Source: Nymphaea colorata (lineage: Eukaryota; Streptophyta; Magnoliopsida; Nymphaeales; Nymphaeaceae). From it: a stretch of 64,000 bases of DNA. Made by a program: the position numbers and the translations under genes. Where the stretch lies: contig NC_045138.2 in the NCBI RefSeq assembly GCF_008831285.2, forward strand, positions 5,421,205 to 5,485,204, in the 5' to 3' direction. The stretch's first letter is position 1. Each line of letters starts with the position of its first letter. The notes under the pieces were generated by a model that saw only the letters and a program-made list of their open reading frames with translations, had not been told where the DNA came from and did not search any database. Below are positions 36,204 through 48,852 of the stretch, in pieces.

Positions 36204-37528
36204 AGGAACAGTATCGAACATTGTCACTTCGACAACATCAATAATAAGTTCCATAACCAGCACAGTTTTGTTAATATGTATAAAAAATGTGAAGCATGAC
36301 TAGATAGATCAGAATTTAACCCAATCCTGTCCAGACCAGTTCAAGTTCAAACCTTCTACTGTTTCATTTTCTGAGCTGAAGTACTGTATGAAACACATGC
36401 AAACCAAAATTCTTAGGATTCAAACCTCTAAGTCTGTACTCTACAGAGTTTCAGAACTTTCGCCAAAGCAACCTTTGTCCCAGTTTTAACATAATTCAGA
36501 GACAATGAGACACCAAAGCATAAAAAGCTAAATGGCTAGTTATATAGTGAACAGCTTCTGAACCCACCAAGTTCCTGAAGAACAGCCATTTTCTAGGACT
36601 CAAACACAGAATATTTAATTATATTCGGAGGTTTACATGTTTAAGTTAAGTTTTACTTCATAAAAGAAGATCCACATGTCACCTCATTCAAACAGGGTTC
36701 CAATAGCAATAGCTTGAAAGTAAGCATAGTGGACCCATTCTGGTCTCTAGATTCTTTTGCATCATTCATAAAAAGGAAGAGTAATTAAAACCTAAACAAA
36801 ATTCACGACAGAATTTTAAAGGGTTGGCTCATATACAATTTCTTTTATCCTCCCTTAAATTGAAGTCTAACATGCGGATGCTAATACAACAAGCTCAAGG
36901 CTGGAAGCCTGACACCTCATTATGGCTCCGAAAGGGAGTCGCTTTTTACCAAGCAGAATCAGGTTTTCAGATGAATAGATTTTCTGGTTACACACTAAAC
37001 ATAAAATTAACAGAATGAAGTTGAACTGACAAGGAACCAACACAACCGATGTTGGCTATGTCTTAATTTTATGCAGGACATATAAAAGACTAGTCTATTA
37101 TTTAAGTCCCACCAAAAAAACCAGTCATCCAAAAGAGGCATATTTTGTCTAAACAAACTAAGGATTATGTCAGGTAAAATCTGAAATGTGGCAATCCATT
37201 TCTTGACCAATCAACTAAAATGCCTGCTGAATTGCATTTGAGGAAGGCTTTTAGATGTTCTAATCAACTTCTTGTTTGATCCTTTGCTGATATCATCAGG
37301 CATTGTAATACTATTACAAGATATTCATGTGTTCCAGTAATGACAATGTGTAAATGCCCTTACATAGGTTGAACTTCATGAGGTGTCTAACACTGTTCAG
37401 CTAATTTCCTCACAATAGTACTGCTAATGCATACATACATTAATATAAAGGGATGTGGAATTTTCTAAAATAAACTTTCAGAATCCATAAACATTAAAAT
37501 AACATCCACGCCATGAGGCTTATGCTAA
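36204..37528. other. Intergenic, no gene recognised
   Basis: AT-rich sequence between two Harbinger termini. The short frames at 36824-37018 and 37007-37210 match nothing known. Confidence 0.5.
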
Positions 37529-37765
37529 GAGGTCATTTTGATTGTTGTCCATTGGGACAAGACAGACAGGACGTCCTGTCCACCACACTACTATCATGTC
37601 CTTGTGGGCAATGATGTTTTTTGTCTACCGTTTGATGATTTTAGGAACTGAACACTACGTTTCTTTTGTATGGCGTTTGTTTCGCATATGTCTGCTATGT
37701 CTGTTCTGTCGTCTTATCTGACGTTTGTTTCTGCCATGTCTGATCTCCAATGTTTGTGTCTTCCA
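37529..37765. mobile_element. Isolated Harbinger end fragment
   Basis: Preceded by TAA at 37526-37528, it starts GAGGTCATTTTGATTG. It follows the left-arm terminus of the 24.9-kb copy for about 235 bases (ggacgtcctgtcc, ccgtttgatgattttagga, ctgacgtttgttt) before homology fades. No matching opposite end was found, so this is a truncated copy or a MITE half. Confidence 0.75.
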
Positions 37766-38029
37766 TGGTAATTTTTGTCTGGGTTCATCATTTGTAGGAA
37801 GATAAACCATCTCTTTCAAGTCCCTTCATCAATGTTCTTGTATCCCTTATTATGCATATCTCCAGACTGATTGGTTAATCAACATAATAGTTAAGCAACA
37901 TTGGAGGTACATTAAATGTACAGAAATGGGCTAGGCTGGTCCTTCAGCTCAGAGGTTCTTGTTTATTACTTTCAAATAAACAGGGGCCTCTTCAATAGTG
38001 GGCCATGTTTAGATCATAGTTATAGAAAA

Positions 38030-38400
38030 CATGTTTTTTTCAAAAAAAAATGAAAAAAATGAGATAAATTAACTATTTGTCTTAAACTCTAAAAAACGTG
38101 TTGTTTTGAAAAAAAAAAAGTAAAACATTTTTGCGTGTTTCCAAGTTTTTTATGTTTTTTTCACTTTTTTCATTTTTATCAGTTTTTTTAATGTCAAACA
38201 GTTTTTTTATTTTATATTTTTTATTTGTTGTCAATCTACTTATCTTTTGATGTTTGTGTTATTAATTTCTCACTTATTTTATTTTTTTCTTATTTTTAAT
38301 TTTTTTAAAAATTTTAAAAATTTATTGTATTTTTCTGTTTTTTTCAAACTCACCGTATTATACTCGAAAAAAACCTTATCATTTAAAACTTCAAAACGTT
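38030..38400. repeat. AT-rich repeat, copy 1
   Basis: The central words (gtcaaacagttttttta, tcaatctacttatcttttga, tgtgttattaatttctcactt) reappear reverse-complemented at 55130-55440. This is a dispersed T-rich element whose borders I cannot fix. Confidence 0.65.
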
Positions 38401-39002
38401 AACGTTATTTGTGACTATGGACTTTACATTATCTTTGTCACTGTTTCCGAGTGTAACCAAGAAGACACATTGTTCCCTCCCTGTGAAGGTGTAGAATAAT
38501 GGTCTATTTCTCACTAGAACATGCCAGGAATGAGATGAGAACATAAAGTCGTTGATGCCCATCTTTTCGTTGGACATGCATAAAAGTTTCGACCTCCAAC
38601 TAATCCAACTTGGTCAAAATTCAAACAAATAGACATTCATTGTCCGATTACACATCAAAAGCCCACAGTAACTTTGTCAACAAATAATAGTCATCATCAT
38701 TGCTTCAATAAAGTCACATCACTAAAGCTGATTAGTATGAAGTGACGCAGTGGGAAAGAGGACTGCTCCTCTAACCAAGGTCAATACCTAAATTGAACGA
38801 GAACATAAAAAGAAATAGAAATAACTGAAAAAAGGAAACTCAAAGAAGGAAATTGCAAAAACTGATTGCAAATGAGACTCTAAACATATTTATATACCCT
38901 AAAACGGATCCCTGGATCTGAATCCAAACAAAACAACAATAAATAAAAATCCAAACACTCTTATTGCTTCACTTGCGTCTTTACTCTTCCGCTGGAAACA
39001 GT
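38401..39002. other. Intergenic, no gene recognised
   Basis: No recognisable domain on either strand. Confidence 0.5.
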
Positions 39003-39156
39003 AGCGGAGCTACCATGGAGCTGGTGTGGGCAACTGCCCACCCCAACCTGTATATTTCTTTATAAAATTTTTATTGATCATGTGTTGTACTGATACATGC
39101 CGGGTGCCCACACTAGACCCATGCCCTCAGCTAAAAATTTTTAGCTCCGCCACTAC
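39003..39156. mobile_element. MITE-like element of the gcggagc family
   Basis: Left end gtagcggagcta and right end tagctccgccactac are inverted repeats about 150 bp apart. Flanking gaaac on both sides may be a short target duplication. It is related to 3007-3190 and 54965-55529 by its ends and by the interior aaaattttt/tgcccac words. Confidence 0.6.
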
Positions 39157-41121
39157 GAAACCAAATCTCATCTTCAAAGATATACCGGTAGAAGGCAATG
39201 TTGGGTTTCTAAAACGGATGACTTAAGTTTGGATTTGAGTTTGTGTTTGGGATCGGGTTTGAGTTTTGTCTCAGGTAAAGAGACAGATAGGTTTGCTTTG
39301 GGTTTAGAAAGGAAATCGGACTGGGTTTAGGGTAAGCGAGTTCTTTGGAGGTTGGAACCGGTTTATGGGCGGAAAGAACCGGCCTGAAATAGGCTATACC
39401 CCGGTGTATCATGCACAAAACCGGACTGACTCGGGTTTTATAACCACCCGGGTCCCAAATCCGGTCCTGAGCCCAGAAGTTGGGTCCAGACCCAAGAGCA
39501 CCGTCGAGCCCTAGCTGGCTAGCTCGTCGACCGCCACGAATGTCTCCGCCTGCATCGGTTCGTGCGGTTGCTGATGACCCACGATGGTGGGTGGTTCGAT
39601 CGTCGCCCATTCAATGCTCATCCCAGTCGCCTGCTCGTCTCTAGGGGGACTTCTTCCACTCAGCAGGAGGCACTTCAAACGCCTCACTATCTTCGTGGCT
39701 TGTTTCCAGTTGCTGCCCCGAACGGCCACCATTGACTACAGTGTCCTTCGATGCCTCCTCCGTTGGCAGTCGAAGGATGCTTTGTGGTTCTAAGATCATC
39801 CTCAGATTTTCTTCGATGTATATCATTCGTGCTTCCATCAAGCAACGCCTTCACCCATTCATGCTTCCATCTGGAATCATCCGACTTAAAGTTTTTCTGA
39901 TTTGATTTTTCCATTTGAACAAGCTTTTCTTCTCTGGGATCCTTTTCACGCAACATTTATCCATTGGTTCGGGCGAAACATCAGATTTTCAAGTGTTTTT
40001 TCTGAAGAAAAATCCAAGCACTCTTATAATCTTATTGCTCCGCTCCTGCATCATGAAGTCTCCAAGGGTGTTGTGCCATGAAAACAGCTCAGTTCCAAAA
40101 TCTCCAGATGGCCCTGCGTGTTAAAATTCAAGCAAGATTTATCATGAAAGCATACAAGATATTTTCTTCTTTCTTTTCCGCATTTGCATCGAAAGGAAAC
40201 GAGAAATCAAAGTTATAATGCTATTTCTTAATTCTCACATATTATTCTGCTTTATATTTTCTCTTTTATGGTTTTCAGAAAAAACTATTCTGGTTGATGC
40301 ATGCAACTGGTGTAAGTGTGAAGTTCTTTGACATTACTAAACCGATTTCATCTCGTATCTTGTTCATGTACGATTAGCACGAGAGCATGTTATAGTAAGT
40401 CAGTAACATTTGTAACAGGTTACTGCTGCTGTTAGTATAAATTCATAAGAAAAAATGCATCAAAAAATTACGCTGTTCAATTGGGTGCTTTCTGGCAACC
40501 CATTGAAAAGGTTACTTGTTCTAAGCCTACTCTTGAAGTGAAACAGTTCACTGCACCTATCATGCTTCGCTTGAATCCATAAGAAACCTCCATGTACTGC
40601 ACACTGTCCCACAAGAAACTCAACTAATGTTTGCAATGTCTATCTCCTTATGTTGATAAGTCAGGGATTCTCCACTGGGCATTGTCCAAATTGTGTTTTT
40701 ATGGAAAGGGAAGGAAATTTCAAGAGCTGCAAGGTTCCCCGTGTTATTAGAAAGTAGAAAGTGATACATTACCTTTACATCTGTGTAGCAGTCAATATTA
40801 CAAGAGATATAAGAGATACAAAGTGCACATCAAGATCCACTGGAGAAACAGCCGGTGCTAGTTGTTTGAAGAAATAACCAGTTGTTACTTTATTTAATTG
40901 TGAAGCCAAATATGTGACAGTTTCTTCACATTTTTTTTCATGCAATTTGGTTGCAAAATATTTTCAAGAATTTGTTAGTTTCCTATAAAGGCCACATTAC
41001 AATTGTAATGGACATTAAGTCAAGAGAAATTTCGACTAAACAAACAAGACATAAGCAATTGCAAATAAACAAACAACAGAAATTGAAAAATCAAGTGAAA
41101 GCAGGAACAGTGGAAGATAAA
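39157..41121. other. Intergenic with a GC-richer unidentified block
   Basis: From 39210 to 39960 the sequence is GC-richer, with overlapping minus frames (39209-39610, 39641-39841, 39687-39956). One contains MEARMIYIEENLRMILEPQS, reminiscent of the start of plant Ty3/Gypsy gag proteins, but no pol or LTR can be seen, so I do not call it. The rest is AT-rich with no gene. Confidence 0.35.
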
Positions 41122-44100
41122 TCATACATTTCTTTCGACATGATGAAAGCTTAAAGCAAGAAAGAAGGAAATAGGCTTACTGAACCTGCAACCATTCTTC
41201 TTGACCCTTAGGTTGGTGCAGCCGCTGATGACTAACCCTGCTTTGAGGCGATGGCTTAAACCTGGTGGTAATGAAGAAATCTTTTGGCAATCTCTAAGAG
41301 TCAATTCTTCCAGCTTGTGGAGGTTGGAAACCTGCTGTGGCAACGATGTCAGCTCCGGCAGCTCCTCTAAGGTTAGGGACTTCAATTGGACAAGTTGTTG
41401 CAGGCCGTCCGGCAGCAATTTCAGTTGGGGACAGTCGCATATGCTCAGTTCCTGAAGTTTGGAGAGCACCGTCAGCTGTGATTGCTGGGACGATGAGCCT
41501 AGATGTTGCGGTGATATGAGGTCCTCCAGGGTTGTGAGTTTAGGACAGTTTTGGATGGTCAATCGCTCTAGTCTCTTCAGGTTCTGCCAGGACCCCTGCA
41601 ATCTCGTGCCTTCAGTAATACCAGATAAGTGCAGAACTTCCAGGTGGGAGAGATGCCACAACCAGTTGGGCATTGGAACCTGTCCCGGTATGCCGGACAT
41701 CCCTAAGATTCTTAGCTCCGGAAGCGCTCCAGTAGGCAGTGGTGCTGATCGATGCGGCCATTCTAGGAAGCCACCCATTCCCAAATTTTTCAGCTTGGAG
41801 AGATGGGGCAGGCTGCCTGCTGGGAAACTTGCTCTTGGGCATCCAAAAACTAGCAGAGTCTCTAGCTCCCTTGGGTGCTTCTCTTCATCCCAGAGAGTGC
41901 ACAGCTCTTCGCACATTTCAATGGACATGTATGAAAGAGCAGCAAAATGAGGCAAACTCTTCAACTTTGGACACCCAAACATCTGCAGCCATCGCAGCTG
42001 TGACATTGATGAACCAGTCGACCATCCTTCCCAATTGTTAAGGCTTCTCATTTCCAATTCCTCAAGCCCCCTCAGGCAAGGTAGTTGCTTTAGTCCGTCG
42101 CACTTTTCTACCTTCAGTATTTTCAGCTGTGTCAATGAGACAGACGTGCCTGCTTCAAGCCCCCCTTGATCGTCGTGCAGAGAATGTAAGTTGTTGCACT
42201 CTCTAATTTCGAGTCTCCTGAGTTCTGGAAAGTGAGGTATGGATTCCAACATGGGACACTCGCCTATTTCTACCGTGCTTAGCAGAGGCATAGACTTTCC
42301 CTCCATATCAAGCGGCCAACCCTTCCATTTGGTTAGCAATTTCACTTTCAGGGACTCAAGTTTTGGGAAGCAAGGTACCTGATTCAGCTCCTCAAGGTTT
42401 TCCAGGCTCATTGTTTTCAGTTCTGGCATGAAAGGCAATACCTTCAATCTATTGATCCCATTAATTTCCAATTCTGATAGCTGAGGCATAACAGGGAAAG
42501 TCTCTAAACGATTGCATTTATAGAGATGCAGGCATGTTAGACCAAGAAAATCTGGTACTGATGTGAGGAATGGGCAGTTCTGAAGTCTAAGGTTTCTTAG
42601 GCGCACTTGGTTCTCAGATAGAAGCCAATGAGCAGGAAACCTCCGGCCGCAGTAACCATTCAAGCTTAGACCCTTAAGATCAGGTGGCAGCTGTAGCACC
42701 TCAGATATATTTTCTTGAACTTCTGCTCTTTTCTTTTCCTCTTCTTCAGAAGTTGCCTCATAGACTAGCTCTAAGTCTTCAATATGGTGCTTTTCTTGCA
42801 ACATCGCTTCTCTTGCATCATCTATTGACCTGACTCTCTCCAAATGCTCTATGACCAACTGCCCTCTCAATTTTCTTAGTTCCTTTAACTCTCGTATGTT
42901 GCATCCTGAGTCAGTTCCGTTGGTACCACATATGATATATCTATTCAAGGTACGCAAGCAAGTAAGGTTACCCAAACCTTGGGCCACAAATTGTAAGTTA
43001 GAAGTGTCTCTCAAACCTAGATGCCTCAGGTTCCATAGATGACCTATCTCTTTGGGTATGCTTTTGATTTGGCTACCATCCAACAGCAGAGTCTGCAAAT
43101 TGTGCAGTTTACGTATTGAAGCAGGCAACTCCTCTATCTTTGTGTTCATCAAGTCCAGGTGTCTCAATAGAATTAGATCTCCAATGGAATCCGGCAACCG
43201 CGAGAAACTTCCTCCAGTTAAGTCTAGCACTCTCAGCCTCTTTAAGTTGCTCATGTACCTGTTGAGTGGGAATTCTGTCAACCTTCCATAACACATCAAT
43301 GTTCTCAACACTTTGGTTGCTTGCAGCTCAATTTTATTAAGCGAATCCACATCCCTGCCAAGGACAAGATGGCGAGTTTGCTTATTGACAGAATTGTAAT
43401 TGTATTCCTTCCCAACAACGTGTACAGCAAGGTCGTAGATAATGTCGTGCAAGCTCAGAAACACTTTAGACTTGTCTTGCTGAAACAAGCAGCGGCCTAG
43501 GAGGTCATCAATATAACCCTTTGCAATAGTTTCCATGTCGGCTCCTGCATCTTCATCCTCAACAATTCTATGTGCCATGACGTTCTTTATAAAGTCATCT
43601 TTTGCCAAGGAGTAACCTTTTGGACACAGCCTCAAGTAAGCGAAACAACGTTTTAAAACAGATGGCAGGACATCATAACTTAATACAAGCCCTGGAAGGA
43701 GACTGCTGTTTGAAGATGAAGACATCTTCCAAATTTCACTGTCTGCAATATATTTCCAATCCTCTCTCTCCCTTCTCTTTAAACGCATGGCGCTTCCGAC
43801 TGTCTCGATTGCAATTGGCAGCCCCCCACATTTTCTAACTATATCTTCCCCAACTTCTTTCAAGTTCCACCTTGCCAGATCCTCTTCTGTCTCTCCCTCC
43901 TTCAATGCTTTACGCAAAAACAATTGCCAGCCTTCACTAAACGAAAAATTTTCTGGATTATGCATATAAGCTGCTGAAATTTCTTCTGAAATGGTTTCCA
44001 TTCTTGTTGTGATTAAGATCCTGCTTCCATGTGCGCCCTTCTTGAGAAGAGCCTCCAACTGCTTCCACCATTCCAAATCCCAAACATCATCGAAAACCAA

Positions 44101-44952
44101 CAAGAATTTCTTCCTCGAGAGTACATTGTTGAGATTGGTACAGAGAGTGTTCAGCCCTGATAGGCCAACGGTACTCCCCTTAACTTCTTGCAGCATCCTT
44201 TTTGCCAGGTCCTCAGCGTCTACGCATTGAGAGACACATATCCACCACCTGCATTCCTCGAAATGCCTTTCGACTCGACTATCGTTAAAGATCATACGGG
44301 CAAGTGTCGTCTTCCCCAGGCCTCCAATTCCGACGATGGAAACGATGGGGACGCTGCTACTCTTCCCACACATGATCAAGTCCTCGCGAAGAAGCTTTTC
44401 CACAAGATCGTCCCTGTCAGAGTCCCTCCCCACAATGTCTTCTTCCACCATGAGTGATGTAGTCGCTCTGTTGCTACCAACTGCCCTCCTCTTCTCTGCT
44501 GCTGCAGCCTCCATCCCTTCGAGTTTATAGCGCTTCCTTTCCTTGGATATCTGACTGAGCCTATCGTTCATCGCCTTGATCTTCTTTCCAAGTTGGTAGC
44601 GATGCACTAAATGTCTGCGAAAGCAAGAAATGAAAAGGGTGAAGGGGTCTGTGCATACCCTTTTTCCTCCGATGAGCATCCGCTTGTGATCATCTTTGGC
44701 AGATTTTGCTTGGTACTCGTCGATGACATCCTCGGCATCATAAGCTACGTCCTTGAGCTTCTGCAACCAGTCCTTCACTTCCTCGTCCTTTAAGTATGGC
44801 AGGCCATCTGCAACTTCTGCAACTGCCTGAATTGCTTCAAACTCGCTCTTCAGATTTTGAAGATCTTCCTTTGCGTTCCAGATGAGCCCAACCTCGTAGG
44901 AAATACGGGCTCCCAGTTCTTTCGCCACAGAGGAAATGATGGCCGATGTCAT
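41122..44952 (-). CDS. CC-NB-ARC-LRR (NLR) disease resistance protein
   Basis: A single 1276-codon frame without introns. Residues 1-140 form an Rx-type coiled coil with EDVIDEY at 74-80. The NB-ARC domain has the P-loop GIGGLGKTT (208-216), kinase-2 FLLVFDDVWD (283-292), RNBS-B GSRILITTR (309-317), CGGLPIAI (375-382) and CFAYLRLCP (436-444). The MHD motif reads LHD at 501-503. About 20 leucine-rich repeats fill roughly 560-1240, with early units of the LRVLDLTGG type and later irregular units of the LEELEI..CP type typical of RGA-like non-TIR NLRs. A short hydrophobic tail (FSKPISFFLALSF) ends the protein. NLRs sense pathogen effectors inside the cell and switch by ADP/ATP exchange. The ATG at 44952 is chosen because the coiled coil starts right after it. 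The usual W of the RNBS-D LWMAEG-like stretch is absent (FIKNVMAHRIV). The gene looks intact. Confidence 0.95.
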   Translation of the reverse strand: MTSAIISSVAKELGARISYEVGLIWNAKEDLQNLKSEFEAIQAVAEVADGLPYLKDEEVKDWLQKLKDVAYDAEDVIDEYQAKSAKDDHKRMLIGGKRVCTDPFTLFISCFRRHLVHRYQLGKKIKAMNDRLSQISKERKRYKLEGMEAAAAEKRRAVGSNRATTSLMVEEDIVGRDSDRDDLVEKLLREDLIMCGKSSSVPIVSIVGIGGLGKTTLARMIFNDSRVERHFEECRWWICVSQCVDAEDLAKRMLQEVKGSTVGLSGLNTLCTNLNNVLSRKKFLLVFDDVWDLEWWKQLEALLKKGAHGSRILITTRMETISEEISAAYMHNPENFSFSEGWQLFLRKALKEGETEEDLARWNLKEVGEDIVRKCGGLPIAIETVGSAMRLKRREREDWKYIADSEIWKMSSSSNSSLLPGLVLSYDVLPSVLKRCFAYLRLCPKGYSLAKDDFIKNVMAHRIVEDEDAGADMETIAKGYIDDLLGRCLFQQDKSKVFLSLHDIIYDLAVHVVGKEYNYNSVNKQTRHLVLGRDVDSLNKIELQATKVLRTLMCYGRLTEFPLNRYMSNLKRLRVLDLTGGSFSRLPDSIGDLILLRHLDLMNTKIEELPASIRKLHNLQTLLLDGSQIKSIPKEIGHLWNLRHLGLRDTSNLQFVAQGLGNLTCLRTLNRYIICGTNGTDSGCNIRELKELRKLRGQLVIEHLERVRSIDDAREAMLQEKHHIEDLELVYEATSEEEEKKRAEVQENISEVLQLPPDLKGLSLNGYCGRRFPAHWLLSENQVRLRNLRLQNCPFLTSVPDFLGLTCLHLYKCNRLETFPVMPQLSELEINGINRLKVLPFMPELKTMSLENLEELNQVPCFPKLESLKVKLLTKWKGWPLDMEGKSMPLLSTVEIGECPMLESIPHFPELRRLEIRECNNLHSLHDDQGGLEAGTSVSLTQLKILKVEKCDGLKQLPCLRGLEELEMRSLNNWEGWSTGSSMSQLRWLQMFGCPKLKSLPHFAALSYMSIEMCEELCTLWDEEKHPRELETLLVFGCPRASFPAGSLPHLSKLKNLGMGGFLEWPHRSAPLPTGALPELRILGMSGIPGQVPMPNWLWHLSHLEVLHLSGITEGTRLQGSWQNLKRLERLTIQNCPKLTTLEDLISPQHLGSSSQQSQLTVLSKLQELSICDCPQLKLLPDGLQQLVQLKSLTLEELPELTSLPQQVSNLHKLEELTLRDCQKISSLPPGLSHRLKAGLVISGCTNLRVKKNGCRFSKPISFFLALSFHHVERNV

Positions 44953-45692
44953 CCTTCTGTGTCCTCTCTGTTAGTGTTGGGTATTTCACAGGCAGAGGAA
45001 AGTTGAGAGATGGTGCAAGGGAAAGCAGAGATCTCTCTTCATATACATGTTTCACGCTCGCATGTCCTTTTCTTTTGTGGGGCATTCAATCATCATCTAT
45101 CCTAACATTGAGGCCACATCAGATTTTGCTTATGGAAACAAACTTTAACTGGAATAGCATCCTTATTCAGATGATGATAATTGTTGAATTCATGTCCAAC
45201 AATTGGATGAAAAATCCTTAAAGAACGGTTGCACAGACATGTAAAACTTAGGTGTCATTGCCAGCAAAAGATGGTAAGAATGTACACTGCAAATTGAAAC
45301 TGCCATCGTCAAATTGCTCATTAATTAATTCACTATAATTTATTCCCACTTGTTGAAAAGAAAAACATCATCAACAAAGCATCAAAGGTATGTGCTGGAA
45401 GTTGTACTAACGTGCAAGTTGAAGCATGCACGGGAAAAGTACTATCTAGAGACTTGAATTCTTTTCGTGAGCGATAGGATGAAATACTGATAGTAATCAC
45501 TAAAGAAATAATGGTTGCACCTTATAACACACCATGGTGTGGATGTCCACTGCAAAATGACAATGCCATCGTCAAATTGCTCATTAATTTAAGTCTTGAA
45601 ATTCACTCCAATTTATTCCCCCTTGTTGAAAAGAAAAAGACCATCCAACGTTTCTTGCAAGGAAGTTCAACTCCAGCTCAAATGCTTGTTAG

Positions 45693-45753
<61 letters not shown>

Positions 45754-47087
45754 CCGCCAATTAGTGGCAATATACATTTATATGATCGTCGTTATTTAAA
45801 AGGTTAGGTCGCTCAATATAGTAATGAATGGATCAGCTCAATAATAAACAATAACCTAGAGAAGTGGCTCTGAAGACTCAGAACCACATGAAGTCAACTT
45901 TTCCATTAATTTTTTATTTTTTATTTATTTTTATTTCTCTTGAAGATGACTGAAAGTTTGTTACGTCCATCTTAAATAACTCTAGAAAGTAGAAAACTAG
46001 AATTTTCAAATAATTAAGCAGTTGGTGTGAACCATTATGAATCAGCCACAATATTGTCCCCCAACCAATTACAATTCAAAAAATCTCTGCCTTAAAGCTG
46101 AATCTCCACCAAATCAGCAGGAAAATGTATGATGGCAGGAAATAAATATATGAAATGAATATCCAAATTGAATGAGCAGGGTCTCCTACCGCCGCAAAAG
46201 AAAGCCGAAATTCCCACCCAACTTCTTATTCTCATAGTCTACATGCTGTTTTCATTCTCATAATCTCCTTTTGTAGCATACAGGTTTGGTGTTATGAGAA
46301 TTGGAAACGAGAGCCGGCTGCCTGAAGCTCCAGCCTGGTTTGACCTGACTTTATATATATATATCAGCTGGCCACCTCTATACCTGGATGGATCATGATT
46401 TTAAAAAAAAAAAACTTTGTATCGCTAAAAGAACATCATAAAAAGTGTGTTCCGTTGTTAAAACCATGGCCAAACGACTAGTTATTGCAAATATATCTTC
46501 TGTGGTGGTTTTCAGTCATAGGTTTAGCACCGGAAATGAGGCCTTGATTTGAATATTTATGTGTGTGTGTGTGTGTTAGAGAGAGAGAGAGAGATTTATC
46601 AAAGAAGAGGGACACGAACAGGCCTTGGCCTTATAATGGCACCTCTCAATACCATCAGTACAGCACGCTCAAAAAATCAAATCGAAGATGTGTCTGCAAT
46701 ATGTCACCCAACCCAACAGGTTGCACTGTTTACCACTTGGTGAAAAAGAGAAAGAAAGAGAGAAAAAAAAATGACGACCCATTTCATATAAACCCGAAGT
46801 CAAGACTGGCAACAATGGGTAGGGTAACAATGTTTTCATGGCTGTCTTTGTCAACTGAACCATCTTCTTAAAATTAACTTTACTCGGCGAAAATTCAGAG
46901 TGTACCATTGACCTTTTCTGTTTCGACGCCAAAAAACAAACCGTGGATTTTTCGCAAATAATTTAATTATTTGTAGCCTGAGCCGGCTCGTCAGCAGGTT
47001 GATAATTGAAAGAAAAGATGATGATGAAATAGTAAAACAAAAGTGAGGCCTCTGATTACCCTGATAATTTTCAAAGCCAAGACCAGA

Positions 47088-47124
<37 letters not shown>

Positions 47125-48852
47125 ATTTGGTATATTTCCTCAAACTATAAAACACCATGCACTACGGAATAAAAAATATTAAAATTTTAAAATATGTACA
47201 GAAGAGTGGGGATTAATCGTGTGATAATATGGAAAATAGGTAAATTGACCATAATTACCAACAAACGGAACGGATATGGGGAAGCCGTTTGTGAAGTGAA
47301 ACCAAATAAGAGCACAGTTTGAACGTGTTAAATATATTAGGAACGGCCGATTGGGACTTCAACTCAGTACAATTTCCAATTCAACTGTGACACATGCCAT
47401 ACTTTTTTAATTTTTATTTGTTTTTATTTTGTATTTACTTTTTTGGATACTTTAAATGAAAAGAATAGATTTTAGTTTGATCTCATCCATAAATTTATTG
47501 GGTTTCAAAGCGATCAATTTGGTCCATCAATTTGAGCAATTTTCTCTGAGGCTGTGCTTTAATTTCTTTTTGTGCACATCAAGCCCTGCCCGCAGGATGC
47601 ATATATAATTTATCACTGACTTAAAAAATTGAGCTTGGTAGTTACGCTAAGTTGTGTGCATATATATTTAAGGCTTATAAATGACAAGCCTTTGTATAAT
47701 AAAACTTAGGTACTGGAAGAACTCATTTTTGATCGTATATTCCGGTGAGAAAAATTGAGAAAGCGTTTGGATGACAACCTAAAACCAGGTGTGATTTCTT
47801 CAGTAATCTCTTAATGTTATATGCTTGGTTCAAATGATTGTGATTGCCACAAGAGCCCCAAGTGGGTTTATGGTGAGTCGGCCGGGCATGATGGTTAGGC
47901 TTTAGAAAATATTAGGTATTAATATTATATATGGGAGATAGGATGAGGCATCCTCTTTTGGCCCAAGGTTTAGAGCTACTTTAGGACATGAGTGAAAAAT
48001 GGGACGCTTATGAATTATAATGCATTCCATCAACTGTTTGCAGTATAGATTAGTAACTACAAGAATTGAACTAAGGGCCGGACTTTCACGACTCACCAAC
48101 TTACCAGATATTCTATGCTCATTGGGAAAATTGGTAGCTTGTGATGATTGGTAGCTTGTGATGATCTTGTTGTGTTTATGTTTCTAGAGAATAGTTTCAC
48201 GTAACTGTTGCTCATTCTTTTTCTTTTCTTATGTGGTTTAGTTGCCTAAACTTGTTCAGTTACAAACTTAAAGAATGTACGAAATTTATGACATTTTTTA
48301 AATCTATGAAACACGTAAATTGATGGAATGTGTGTTTTAACATATTGTACTAAGAAAGAAAATTTTGATGGAAAACGTATAAACGAATAACTTTCTTTAT
48401 TAAATTGTGGAATCGAGCTTGTATAATAAAAAGGTTTAAAATTAAACAAAAAACATAGAAAACGAGCAAATTCATGCAGCCGTTATCTTTCTTCCTCCTA
48501 CTCATCCAGGTGAGATTTAATCGGAATGATGCAGAAACGAGCAAATTCATGCGTGTGTGATTAACAAATTTGGCTAATCAATCATCAAGATGATAAAGAG
48601 CCAGGCCTTAAAAGCATTTCAAGAAAGTTATGAATTGTAGGTGCTCTTCTGAAACCCAAGACGGGCCAAATTGCTTTTTGCTAGCGTCGTCCAATGCCCA
48701 TTGCGTTCCAACTAACTACTCCCAAGAGCATTTATCGTTTCATACATAGAATGGAATACTTAATTTTTGCTATTACATGCAATTATACTTAAGTTTTGTT
48801 ATTACATGCAATTACATACATAATTCTAATGGCCATGATCCGCCCAGGCACT
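44953..48852. other. Intergenic with TA-rich microsatellites
   Basis: No gene recognised in 3.9 kb. On the minus strand a TATA-like GTATATGAAG lies about 90 bases upstream of the NLR start. Microsatellites are (TA)n at 45695-45750, (TG)n-(GA)n at about 46559-46595 and (TA)n at 47089-47122. The segment 45540-45660 repeats wording from 45300-45360 (catcgtcaaattgctcattaa), a local imperfect duplication. Confidence 0.5.

Noticed and set aside
39209-39956. Possible Ty3/Gypsy gag start (MEARMIYIEENLRMILEP)
   Set aside because: Only a weak resemblance, with no zinc knuckle, protease, RT or LTR nearby.
41201-44793. Many plus-strand frames of 60-163 codons opposite the NLR gene
   Set aside because: They are shadows of the 1276-codon NLR frame and share no domain; codon bias of the true gene explains them.
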